Source: Cystobacter fuscus DSM 2262 (GTDB taxonomy: Bacteria; Myxococcota; Myxococcia; Myxococcales; Myxococcaceae). Taken from it: 64,000 nt of DNA. How positions within the stretch are numbered: position 1 is the stretch's first letter; each line of letters starts with the position of its first letter. Positions 1-8,675 of the stretch are shown here, piece by piece. The notes beneath the pieces are model-generated. The model was not told where the DNA came from. It saw only the letters and a list, made by a program, of their open reading frames with translations, and did not search any database. A program made the position numbers and the translations under genes. The stretch is taken from assembly GCF_000335475.2 (NCBI RefSeq), contig NZ_ANAH02000007.1, forward strand, positions 248,001 to 312,000. Reading direction: 5' to 3'.

Positions 1-178
1 CGGTCGTGCCCCAGGACTCACTCGCCTCCTGGACGCGGACGGCCCGCTCCCCGCCCACCTCCACGAACTTCGCCGTCTGCCTTTCGGCTTCACCGAGACG
101 GAAGGGCAGCGAGCAGGAGGCCACGGATTGAAGCGGTTCGGGTAGAGCCATCGTCCCGGCGTCAGGGTTCGCCGCCAT
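1..178 (-). CDS. Unidentified protein, 5' end only (runs off the window)
   Basis: An open frame on the minus strand starts with ATG at 178, with a second in-frame ATG at 151, and runs off the left edge without a stop. The visible residues begin MAANPDAGTMALPEPLQSVA and continue with a polar stretch (RLGEAERQTAKFVEVGGER). I do not recognise a family. The next gene on the same strand (247-1500) ends 68 bp upstream, so the two could be co-transcribed. The ribosome-binding site is weak, so the start is uncertain. Confidence 0.4.
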   Translation of the reverse strand, partial: MAANPDAGTMALPEPLQSVASCSLPFRLGEAERQTAKFVEVGGERAVRVQEASESWGTT

Positions 179-246
179 CACCGCCAATCCGAGTCGTCGT
201 AGCAGGCCGAGCATCCGCTGTACCTATCACCCTTGGAGAACACGCC

Positions 247-1500
247 TCAACGCGCGGGCGGCAGCCGTCCGTACTTGCGCAGGGCCTGGGTGAGCCGGTC
301 ATGTGGCAGCGCGAAGACTCGGACGCCATCGGCGCCCGTCTGGGTCTCCGCAGCGAGCAAGGCATTGAGGATGGCCTCCTGGGTGGCCTGCACCGTCGCC
401 TCGAAGAGCGGGTTGAGGTGCTCGTTGTCCAGGAAGCCCACCTGCGCCACCCGGCTCCCGGCGGGCGGCTTCGTCGGCTGGGTGGAGAAGGCCAGGAAGA
501 TGTCACCCGAGGAGTCCTCGCCCAGGCCCCCCATCTTCCCGATGGCGAGCGGCACGCGACGGGCGATGCGGCCCAACTGGTGCGGCAGCAACGGGGCGTC
601 CGTGGCCACCACCACGATGATGGAGCCCAGGCCCTCGGACACGGAGCGGGGGGCGACTTCCGCTCGCTGGGCGCAGGGCTTCAAGTCCTTGGTGAACGCG
701 GAGGAAGGCGCCTCGTTCCCCGTGTGGCAGGGCAAGAGATCCTTGATCTCCTGGCCCACCGGAACCCCCTCCACCGAGAAGAGGGAGCGGCTGCCGTAGT
801 TGCACTGCACCAGCACGCCGAGCGTGTAGCCCCCGAGCGACGCGGGCAGCCGGCGCGAGGCCGTTCCAATCCCTCCCTTGAAGCCGTGGCAGATCATCCC
901 CGTGCCGCCGCCCACGTTCCCCTCGGCCACCGGTCCCCCACGCGCCCCGTCGATGGCACGCACGGCATGCTCCGCCTTCACGTGGAACCCATCGATGTCG
1001 TTGAGGAGGCCGTCATAGGTCTCCGCCACCACCGGCAGGGCCAGCTCCCACGCCGCGCCATGCTGGACGCCCCACGACACCACCGCGTCGCGCACCACCC
1101 CCACGCTGTTGGTGTTGGTCAGCATGACGGGGCCGGTGAGCAGGCCCGACTCGTTCACCCAATGCGTGCCCGTCATCTCGCCATTGCCATTGAGGGCGTA
1201 GGTGGCGGCGAACACGGACTCGGCCAGCCGGGCGCGGCCCCGGGGCAGCACGGCGGTGACGCCCGTGCGCACCGGGCCCTGGCCCACCGTGCGCTTGCCC
1301 TCGCCGGAGATGAGCGTCGTCTGGCCCACCTCCACCCCGGGCACGTCGGTGATCGCATCGAGCGGGCCCGCCTGGCCACCGAAGGTGATGCCCAGCGCGC
1401 GCGCCCGGGGCTTCCGGGGAGCGGCGTCCTCCTTCGGAGGAGTCGGGGCGAGACCCATGAGGAACAGCGCGGCCAAAGGGACGAAGACGCGGAGGTTCAT
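247..1500 (-). CDS. P1-family (DmpA-type) aminopeptidase, exported
   Basis: The 417-aa product matches the P1/DmpA family of L-aminopeptidase/D-esterases. These are N-terminal-nucleophile hydrolases that cleave themselves in front of a catalytic serine. The signature is clear: VPGVEVGQTTL near the N-terminus, an Asn-rich GPVMLTNTNSVG stretch, GNVGGGTGMICHGFKGG, and the self-cleavage region LGSIIVVVATDAPLLP, where the Ser after Gly should become the new N-terminal nucleophile. ATG 1500 was chosen because it gives a normal signal peptide (MNLRVFVPLAALFLMGLAP). The frame stays open to 1578, but the extra residues are Arg-rich and overlap the end of the next gene. A copy of a 25-bp repeat sits 9-33 bp upstream of this start. 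Confidence 0.85.
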   Translation of the reverse strand: MNLRVFVPLAALFLMGLAPTPPKEDAAPRKPRARALGITFGGQAGPLDAITDVPGVEVGQTTLISGEGKRTVGQGPVRTGVTAVLPRGRARLAESVFAATYALNGNGEMTGTHWVNESGLLTGPVMLTNTNSVGVVRDAVVSWGVQHGAAWELALPVVAETYDGLLNDIDGFHVKAEHAVRAIDGARGGPVAEGNVGGGTGMICHGFKGGIGTASRRLPASLGGYTLGVLVQCNYGSRSLFSVEGVPVGQEIKDLLPCHTGNEAPSSAFTKDLKPCAQRAEVAPRSVSEGLGSIIVVVATDAPLLPHQLGRIARRVPLAIGKMGGLGEDSSGDIFLAFSTQPTKPPAGSRVAQVGFLDNEHLNPLFEATVQATQEAILNALLAAETQTGADGVRVFALPHDRLTQALRKYGRLPPAR

Positions 1501-1508
1501 GAGCCGGA

Positions 1509-1533
1509 AAACACCACGGCCCCTCCTGGAATG
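1509..1533 (-). repeat. 25-bp direct repeat, copy A
   Basis: This 25-bp stretch (plus-strand core ACCACGGCCCCTCCTGGAAT) is identical to 3085-3109 and in the same orientation. The two copies lie 1,576 bp apart and enclose the toxin/immunity cassette at 1575-3008. Copy A is in the leader of the P1 peptidase gene. On the minus strand both copies can be read as IPGGAVVF, so they may derive from the end of a coding sequence. Confidence 0.85.
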
Positions 1534-1574
1534 TCGAGGCATGTACCGCAGGTGGGCAATGCAGGAGCGAGAAC

Positions 1575-2291
1575 TCATCGTACCGGGAGAGCCTGGAAGG
1601 CGACGCCATCCAGGCGCAGTCGCTGGCAGGCGTCGACGAAGCGCTCGGTACAGACAATGACGGTGGAGAAGTCCACCAACCTGAACAGGTCGAGGTGAAC
1701 GGGAATCGTGGAGGCGTCCAGCAACCGGCTCTTGGGCAAGGTCCGCCTTTCACGACCACAGCGAGCGCAAGGCGGCTTGCGGTCGGGTGGCAGGCAGTCT
1801 GGATGCAGACGGCCCGCGTCGAGAAACTCCAGTTCGAGCAACTCGGGGGGCTGGCGCTGGCGGAAGTGGAGTTGATGAGGACAACCCTTGAGCCCTCGAA
1901 CTCCCTCGGCCTGGAGCTTTTCGAGGGCCTCGCGTTGAAGCAACAGCCACCATGGCCAAGGAGATGAAAGCGCTCCAAAGCGCCCCGTTGCTCGCCCCAC
2001 GAGGGGTCCTAACGACATTCCTGGTTCCGGCAGAGCGTCTGGAGGGAGCAGGGGACGGACCAGCGCACACAAGCGTTCATATTCCTCGATGGGCTCGGCG
2101 CGCACCTCCTCGAAATCGGCGAGCGAAGCCACTGGAGTGAGGTCCACCGAGGGATATGCTCTGGAGTTATCGCCCCAGGTAGACTGGCAGGTGGGGCAAC
2201 GAAAGACACCTGGGAGTCCCCACTTGTGAGTGCCGTCGATGGAGCCCGTGTAGCCTGCCGCCTTGTCTTCCTCGATGATGAAGTAACGCAC
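1575..2291 (-). CDS. Double-CXXC immunity protein, SitI-like (Gmx_para_CXXCG family)
   Basis: The 238-aa protein belongs to the Myxococcus paralogous double-CXXCG family, some of whose members are the immunity partners of SitA lipoprotein toxins. The two Cys pairs are CPTC at residues 32-35 and CARCG at 175-179. The N-terminus (MRYFIIEEDKAAGYTGSIDG followed by THKWGLPGVF) is typical of the family. It is a soluble protein expected in the cytoplasm, where it would neutralise the cognate toxin; the Cys pairs probably bind zinc. The start is GTG with GGAG about 10 bp upstream. It lies 24 bp downstream of the SitA-like gene on the same strand, the usual toxin-then-immunity order. Family assignment is from motif recall. 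Confidence 0.8.
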   Translation of the reverse strand: MRYFIIEEDKAAGYTGSIDGTHKWGLPGVFRCPTCQSTWGDNSRAYPSVDLTPVASLADFEEVRAEPIEEYERLCALVRPLLPPDALPEPGMSLGPLVGRATGRFGALSSPWPWWLLLQREALEKLQAEGVRGLKGCPHQLHFRQRQPPELLELEFLDAGRLHPDCLPPDRKPPCARCGRERRTLPKSRLLDASTIPVHLDLFRLVDFSTVIVCTERFVDACQRLRLDGVAFQALPVR

Positions 2292-2315
2292 TTCCGGATG
2301 CTCCGGCCGCCTTCG

Positions 2316-3008
2316 TCAACGGCAGTAATAGGGCACGAACTGAGCATTCACACCGAATCTCGACATGAGAGTGAACGCGAACTGCCAGATCTCCTCCTGG
2401 GTTGCTCCTATATTTTCCTTTCGGAATTCCCTCCAGGCCTGATTCCACTGTCCTCCTTGTGGACCACCACTGTGAAGTCCCGCGTGGAAGCTTCTGGGGA
2501 GGGGAATGGTGTAGGCGTGGATGTCGATTTGCTTGAGCTTGAACCAGTTCACCAACTCTGGTTGCTGAGGGAAGATGTGGTGTTTCTCGAGGGGCTCTGG
2601 AGGCGGGATGCAGGAAAGGGGACGCGCCTTGCGCGCGAATTGGCCGCGGGTGTTCCAGTGGTGCCAGGGAATCTCGAAGACGGGTTCCACGCCCGTGGGC
2701 GCGGCCAGAGTACGTCCCCACCAGCGACCGGGATGAGCCATCGGGGGCGGACGAAGGCCCACCGTGCCTCGTGCCAACACCACGGGCGCGGAGTCTTCTT
2801 CCTCCAGCGTCTGACAGCGCCAGAGAGTACAGCCCGCCTCGTCGCAGGAGGGAATGACACACGCCGGGTCTCCTCGGGCCTCTTCCCACGAGACCATAGG
2901 CGTGGGCGCCAAGCCCTCCCGCTGCGCAGGGACAGGCGTGGTGACGCAAGCGCCCAGCAGGACGTAGAGCACGGCAAGAGCGTCTCCCCAATAACGCAGG
3001 CCGTTCAT
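2316..3008 (-). CDS. SitA-like polymorphic toxin lipoprotein (TIGR02269/DUF2380-like)
   Basis: The 230-aa lipoprotein has a lipobox ending at Cys21 (VLLGAC). Its C-terminal domain carries the HNH-like nuclease signature KHHIFPQ (His143-His144) followed by IDIHAYTIPLPRSFHAGLH (His175, His179) and GGQWNQAWREF. This pattern is typical of the Myxococcus SitA-type lipoproteins, which pass between kin cells by outer-membrane exchange and poison recipients lacking the matching immunity protein. The middle region (residues 45-65) is Cys-rich (PACVIPSCDEAGC). The immunity gene follows at 1575-2291. Nuclease activity is inferred from the His motif. The flanking 25-bp repeats suggest the pair moved as a unit. 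Confidence 0.8.
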   Translation of the reverse strand: MNGLRYWGDALAVLYVLLGACVTTPVPAQREGLAPTPMVSWEEARGDPACVIPSCDEAGCTLWRCQTLEEEDSAPVVLARGTVGLRPPPMAHPGRWWGRTLAAPTGVEPVFEIPWHHWNTRGQFARKARPLSCIPPPEPLEKHHIFPQQPELVNWFKLKQIDIHAYTIPLPRSFHAGLHSGGPQGGQWNQAWREFRKENIGATQEEIWQFAFTLMSRFGVNAQFVPYYCR

Positions 3009-3084
3009 CCGGCCCAGCCTACCGCTCCAAGATCGATGGCAGGTGTTCTTTGAGGAACGACGAAGTGAAGTTGACGGGCGCTCG

Positions 3085-3109
3085 AAACACCACGGCCCCT
3101 CCTGGAATG
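3085..3109 (-). repeat. 25-bp direct repeat, copy B
   Basis: Identical to 1509-1533. Copy B lies 77-101 bp upstream of the SitA-like start and about 45 bp downstream of the thiolase stop. The minus-strand frame through it ends at 3019 (AVVFRAPVNFTSSFLKEHL and a few more residues, then stop) and looks like the tail of a lost gene. The sequence flanking the two copies differs, so this is not simply a duplicated gene. Confidence 0.85.
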
Positions 3110-3152
3110 CCAGGAAGGGCCGCGGAGCAACAGGACGTCTGGATGCGGGAGA

Positions 3153-4325
<1,173 letters not shown>

Positions 4326-4412
4326 CTGTCTGTCTCCTCGCCCGGGGAGCGAACCCCGGGCCTTGAATGCTTGAAAACTGGATGACGTGGGACTTCCCGT
4401 AACGCCGCTGGC

Positions 4413-6803
4413 TCAGTTGCGCAGCGGCTTGCCCTTCTCGAGCATGTACTGCAGCCGGTCCTGCGTCTTCGACTCGCCCGCGAGGCTCAGGAACGCCTCG
4501 AGTTCCAGCTCCAGCACCCGCTCCTCGGACAGGAGGACCGAGGGGCTGGTGTCTCCGCCGGTGATCACCCGGGCGAGCTTCTGGGCGATCTTCCGATCGT
4601 GCGCGGACACCTGACCGTTGATCTCCATGTCGTAGAGCATCATGTCGATGGTGGCGTAGCCGCTGGGCCCGGGCAGGCGGAAGCGCGTGGGGCGCGGCGC
4701 GCGGAAGCCCGCGTTGGCCATGCCAATCACCCGCTGCTTGGCGTCCGACAGCAGGAAGTCCCGGTTGGCGCTGATGCCATCCGCCGCGGTCAGGAAGCCC
4801 ATCTCGCGCGCTTCCTCGGCGCTGGTGCCCACCTTGGCGGTGCCGATGGTGAGGAACACCTTCTTGATGAAGGGGAAGGGATCGAAGTCCTTGTCCCCCG
4901 CGTACGCGCCCATCACGTTGCGCAGGAACATCATGGTGCCGCCGCCACCGGGGATGAGGCCCACGCCCACCTCGACGAGGCCCATGTACAGCTCGCTCGA
5001 GGCCTGGATGGCGTTGCCGCCCAGGGCCACCTCGGCGCCGCCGCCGAGCGTCAGGTTGAAGGGCGCGGTCACCACGGGCACCGGGCTGTAGCGCATGCGC
5101 TGGTTGGCCGACTGCAGCGCGCCCGCCATCTTGCGCAGCGTCTCGAACTCGCCGGCCTTGGCCGCCCACAGCATGGAGAAGATGTTGGCGCCGGCGGAGA
5201 AGTTGCCGCCGTCGTTGCCCACCACCAGGCCGCGGAAGTTCTTCTCCGTCTCATCGAGCGCGGTGTTCATCATCTCGATGATGCCGTCGTCGATGGAGTT
5301 CATCTTCGAGTGGAACTCGAGCAGCGTCACGCCATCGCCCATGTCCCACAGGCTGGCGCTGTCGTTGCCGGAGATCTTCTTGTTGCCGCGCTTGAGGTAC
5401 TCCACGCGCAGGGTGCGCGCGTTCTGCGCCACGGTCTTCACGGACTTGCTGGGGATGTCCCAGTAGGTGTCCTTGCCGTTCTCCACGCCGTAGAAGGACG
5501 TGCGGCCCTTGGCCAGCATCTCCTCCACCCACGCGGCGGGCTTGAGGCCCAGCTCCTTCATGCGCTCCACGCCCTGCTTCACGCCGAAGGCATCCCAGGT
5601 CTCGAAGGGCCCCAGGTCCCAGCCGAAGCCCCAGCGCATGGCGCCGTCCACGTTGACCACGTCGTCGGCGATCTCCGGAATGCGGCGGCTCGCGTAGGCG
5701 AGCGTGTCCAGCGTGACGCGCTCGGCGAACTTCGCCGCCTTGTCCTGGCCGCGCATCACCGTGGCCACGCGCTCGCGCACGTCCTCCACGTCCTTGGCGG
5801 CGCCCAGCGACTCGTAGCGCACCTTGCCCTGGGGCCGGTACTCGAACGTCTTCAGATCCAACGCGAGGATGTCCTTGCCGCCCGAGGACTTGTCCTTCTT
5901 GTAGAAGCCGCCGCCGGTCTTGTCGCCCAGCATCCCCTTCTCCACCATCTTCTTGAGGAAGTCGGGGGCGGCGAACACCTCGCGCTCTTCATCGTGGGCG
6001 AGCGTGTCGTAGCAGTTCTTGGCCACGTGGCTGAAGGTGTCCAGGCCCACGATGTCCGCGGTGCGGAACACGGCCGACTTGGGGCGGCCCATGGCGGGAC
6101 CGAAGATCTTGTCCACCTCCTCGATGGACAGCTCCGCCTTCTGCATGTCCGCGAGCACCCGCATCATCCCGTAGGTGCCGATGCGGTTGGCGATGAAGTT
6201 GGTGGTGTCCTTGCCGTACACCACGCCCTTGCCGAGCACCTCCTCGCCGAACTGGTGGATCGTCTTCATCACCTCGGGCGACGTCTCCGGACCCGCGACG
6301 AGCTCCAACAGCTTCATGTAGCGCACGGGGTTGAAGAAGTGCGTGACGAGGAAGCGCTTGCGGAACTCGGGGCCGCGGCCCTCCAGCATGCCCTTGATGG
6401 ACAGGCCCGAGGTGTTGGAGCTGATGATGGCGTCCTTGCGCGCGTACTGCTCCACCTTGGCGAACAGGGCCTGCTTGACGGACAGCTCCTCCTTCACCAC
6501 CTCGATGACCCAGTCACACTCGGCGATGCGGCCGATGTCGTCCTCGAGGTTGCCGATCTCCAGCGCCCCAATCGCCTGCTCGCTGGTGATGGGGCTCGGC
6601 TTCTGCTTGCGCAGGTTGGCCAGGGCGCCCAGCGTGAACTTGTTGCGAAACGCCTTGGAGGCCGTGTCCTCGCCGGGCGCCGCCTTGGGCGGCACGATGT
6701 CCAGGAGGAGAGCGCGAACACCCGAGTTGGCCAGGTGCGCGGCGATGCCACTGCCCATCACGCCCGCGCCCAGCACTGCCACTTTGCGGATCCGCATCGT
6801 CAT
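4413..6803 (-). CDS. fadN: 3-hydroxyacyl-CoA dehydrogenase / enoyl-CoA hydratase, FadN type
   Basis: This 796-aa bifunctional beta-oxidation enzyme has the Rossmann dehydrogenase first (VAVLGAGVMGSGIAAHLANS at residues 7-26), then two 3-hydroxyacyl-CoA dehydrogenase C-terminal domains. The crotonase-fold hydratase comes last (GGNFSAGANIFSML, then LGGGAEVALGG and GLIPGGGGTMMFLRN). This order is the reverse of Escherichia coli FadB and matches Bacillus FadN, including length. It converts enoyl-CoA to 3-ketoacyl-CoA, which the thiolase at 3153-4325 then cleaves. ATG 6803 was preferred to the longer frame (to 6899) because the Rossmann fold begins immediately after it. Confidence 0.9.
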   Translation of the reverse strand: MTMRIRKVAVLGAGVMGSGIAAHLANSGVRALLLDIVPPKAAPGEDTASKAFRNKFTLGALANLRKQKPSPITSEQAIGALEIGNLEDDIGRIAECDWVIEVVKEELSVKQALFAKVEQYARKDAIISSNTSGLSIKGMLEGRGPEFRKRFLVTHFFNPVRYMKLLELVAGPETSPEVMKTIHQFGEEVLGKGVVYGKDTTNFIANRIGTYGMMRVLADMQKAELSIEEVDKIFGPAMGRPKSAVFRTADIVGLDTFSHVAKNCYDTLAHDEEREVFAAPDFLKKMVEKGMLGDKTGGGFYKKDKSSGGKDILALDLKTFEYRPQGKVRYESLGAAKDVEDVRERVATVMRGQDKAAKFAERVTLDTLAYASRRIPEIADDVVNVDGAMRWGFGWDLGPFETWDAFGVKQGVERMKELGLKPAAWVEEMLAKGRTSFYGVENGKDTYWDIPSKSVKTVAQNARTLRVEYLKRGNKKISGNDSASLWDMGDGVTLLEFHSKMNSIDDGIIEMMNTALDETEKNFRGLVVGNDGGNFSAGANIFSMLWAAKAGEFETLRKMAGALQSANQRMRYSPVPVVTAPFNLTLGGGAEVALGGNAIQASSELYMGLVEVGVGLIPGGGGTMMFLRNVMGAYAGDKDFDPFPFIKKVFLTIGTAKVGTSAEEAREMGFLTAADGISANRDFLLSDAKQRVIGMANAGFRAPRPTRFRLPGPSGYATIDMMLYDMEINGQVSAHDRKIAQKLARVITGGDTSPSVLLSEERVLELELEAFLSLAGESKTQDRLQYMLEKGKPLRN

Positions 6804-6853
6804 CGAATGAGGCTCCCGATAGGAAAAAGGAATGGCGGGAGACATCGCGCCGG

Positions 6854-6869
6854 TTGATTCAAAAGTCAA
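6854..6869. promoter_or_regulatory. Inverted repeat between divergent fadN and aminopeptidase genes
   Basis: The sequence TTGATTCAAAAGTCAA is an interrupted palindrome (TTGA, 8 nt, TCAA) in an AT-rich patch of the 116-bp divergent intergenic region. Its position about 50 bp from each start would suit an operator, perhaps for a fatty-acid-responsive repressor. No consensus was matched, so this is inference from position and symmetry alone. Confidence 0.3.
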
Positions 6870-6919
6870 TCGCCTGTTGAGGCTCCCCCGTGAAGGCATG
6901 GAGGGTAAGGTGCGCTGCC

Positions 6920-8674
6920 ATGGCCCGACGCGATCCGCACTCGTACAGTGATGACACCCAACCCGAGACCGAGCGCCTCTCCTGGAAGGCGCGCGTGGAC
7001 TTCCAGACCCGGCGGCTGCACGCCGAGGCGACCCTCACGTTGAAGGAGGCCTCCGCGGGGCCGTTGGACCTGGACACCCGGGAGCTGGAGGTGGAGTCGG
7101 TGGTGGATGGAGAGGGCCGACCCCTGTCGTTTCTCGTGTCACCTGCCGAACCCATCCTGGGCAGCCGCCTGCGCGTGGAGCTGCGTCCGGGTGTGAAGCA
7201 GCTGACGGTGCGCTACCGCACCTCGCCCGGAGCGAGCGCCCTGCAGTGGCTCACGCCCGCCCAGACGGCGGGAGGCCAGGCGCCGTACCTCTTCAGCCAG
7301 TGCCAGGCCATCCACGCGCGCTCGGTGGTGCCGATGCAGGACACGCCGCGGCTGCGCATCCGCTACGAGGCGGAGCTCACCGTGCCGCGCGAGCTGCGGG
7401 CGGTCATGGCCGCGGGCTTCGTCGGGCGCGAGGAAAAGGGCGAGGAGGCGGTGGAGCGCTACGAGATGCCCCAGCCCATTCCCCCCTACCTGCTGGCGTT
7501 CGCGGTGGGGCGGCTCGCGTCCAAGGAGCTGGGGCCGCGCTCGCGCGTGTGGGCCGAGCCCGAGGTGCTCGAGCGCGCCGCGGCCGAGTTCGCGGACGTG
7601 GACGCCATGCTGCGCGCGGCCGAGGCGCTCTTCGGCCCGTATGACTGGGAGCGGTTCGATCTGCTGACGATGCCGCCCTCGTTCCCCTACGGCGGCATGG
7701 AGAACCCGCGCCTGACGTTCCTCACCCCCACCCTGCTCGCCGGGGACAAGAGCCTGGTGTCGGTGGTGGCGCACGAGCTGGCGCATTCCTGGACGGGCAA
7801 CCTCGTCACCAACGCGTCCGCCGAGCACTTCTGGCTCAACGAGGGCTTCACCGTCTTCGCCGAGCGGCGCATCGTGGAGGCGCTCTACGGCAAGGACGTG
7901 GCGGCGCTGCACGCCACCCTGGGCCGGGGCGCGCTGGAGGAGACGCTCCAGCACTTCAAGGAGCACCCTCAGCTCACGTGCCTGCGCACCCACCTGACGG
8001 GCGTGGATCCGGACGAGGCCTTCTCGCTCGTGCCGTACGAGAAGGGCTACCTCTTCCTGCGCGCCATCGAGGACGCGGTGGGCCGCGACGCCTTCGACGG
8101 CTTCCTGCGCGACTACCTCCAGGAGCACCGCTTCCAGGCGCTCACCACCGAGGAGTTCACCGCCTTCGTGGAGCGGCGCCTGCCGGGCGCGCTGGCGAAG
8201 GTGGACGCGGAGGCCTACCTGAGCCGGCCGGGCATCCCTCCGGGCGCGCCCACGGCCCACTCCGAGCGGCTCGCGGCCCTGGCGCGCTTCACGGGCCAGG
8301 TGCCCTCCACCGAGGACGTGAAGGACTGGACCCCGCCCGAGTGGCAGCTCTACATCGAACGGCTGCCCGCGCAGGCGCCGCGCAAGACGCTGCGCGAGTT
8401 GGACGAGCGCTTCCACCTCACCCGGAGCGGCAACGCGGAGGTGCTGGTGGCGTGGCTCACGGTGGCGCTGCGCTCGGGCTGGGAGCCCGCCTGGGAGCGC
8501 GCCGCGACCTTCCTCGGCGAGGTGGGCCGGATGAAGTACCTCAAGCCCCTCTATGGCGCGCTGGTGAAGAGCCCCGAGGGCAAGGTGCGCGCGCGGCAGC
8601 TCTTCCAGGACTACGCCGAGCGCTATCACCCCATCGCCCGGGCGGCGGTCGAGTCCATCCTCCAGCGCACCTGA
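6920..8674 (+). CDS. M1-family zinc aminopeptidase (leukotriene A4 hydrolase-like)
   Basis: The 584-aa product has the M1 exopeptidase motif GGMEN, the zinc site HELAH at residues 285-289 with the third ligand Glu308 in NEGF, and a C-terminal helical repeat domain as in leukotriene A4 hydrolase-type enzymes. It removes N-terminal residues from peptides. There is no signal peptide, so it probably works in the cytoplasm. ATG 6920 was chosen because GAGGGTAAGG lies 10 bp upstream; an in-frame ATG at 6890 has no such site. The gene is transcribed divergently from the beta-oxidation operon and ends 1 bp from the stop of the convergent FG-GAP gene. Confidence 0.93.
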   Translation: MARRDPHSYSDDTQPETERLSWKARVDFQTRRLHAEATLTLKEASAGPLDLDTRELEVESVVDGEGRPLSFLVSPAEPILGSRLRVELRPGVKQLTVRYRTSPGASALQWLTPAQTAGGQAPYLFSQCQAIHARSVVPMQDTPRLRIRYEAELTVPRELRAVMAAGFVGREEKGEEAVERYEMPQPIPPYLLAFAVGRLASKELGPRSRVWAEPEVLERAAAEFADVDAMLRAAEALFGPYDWERFDLLTMPPSFPYGGMENPRLTFLTPTLLAGDKSLVSVVAHELAHSWTGNLVTNASAEHFWLNEGFTVFAERRIVEALYGKDVAALHATLGRGALEETLQHFKEHPQLTCLRTHLTGVDPDEAFSLVPYEKGYLFLRAIEDAVGRDAFDGFLRDYLQEHRFQALTTEEFTAFVERRLPGALAKVDAEAYLSRPGIPPGAPTAHSERLAALARFTGQVPSTEDVKDWTPPEWQLYIERLPAQAPRKTLRELDERFHLTRSGNAEVLVAWLTVALRSGWEPAWERAATFLGEVGRMKYLKPLYGALVKSPEGKVRARQLFQDYAERYHPIARAAVESILQRT

Positions 8675-8675
8675 G

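Noticed and set aside
301-1698. Long open frame antisense to the P1 peptidase
   Set aside because: His/Arg/Gly-rich translation typical of antisense frames in high-GC genes; the minus-strand product has clear family motifs.
4599-6857. 752-codon open frame antisense to fadN
   Set aside because: Same reason: low-complexity His/Val/Leu/Arg content and no family motif, while fadN is unmistakable.
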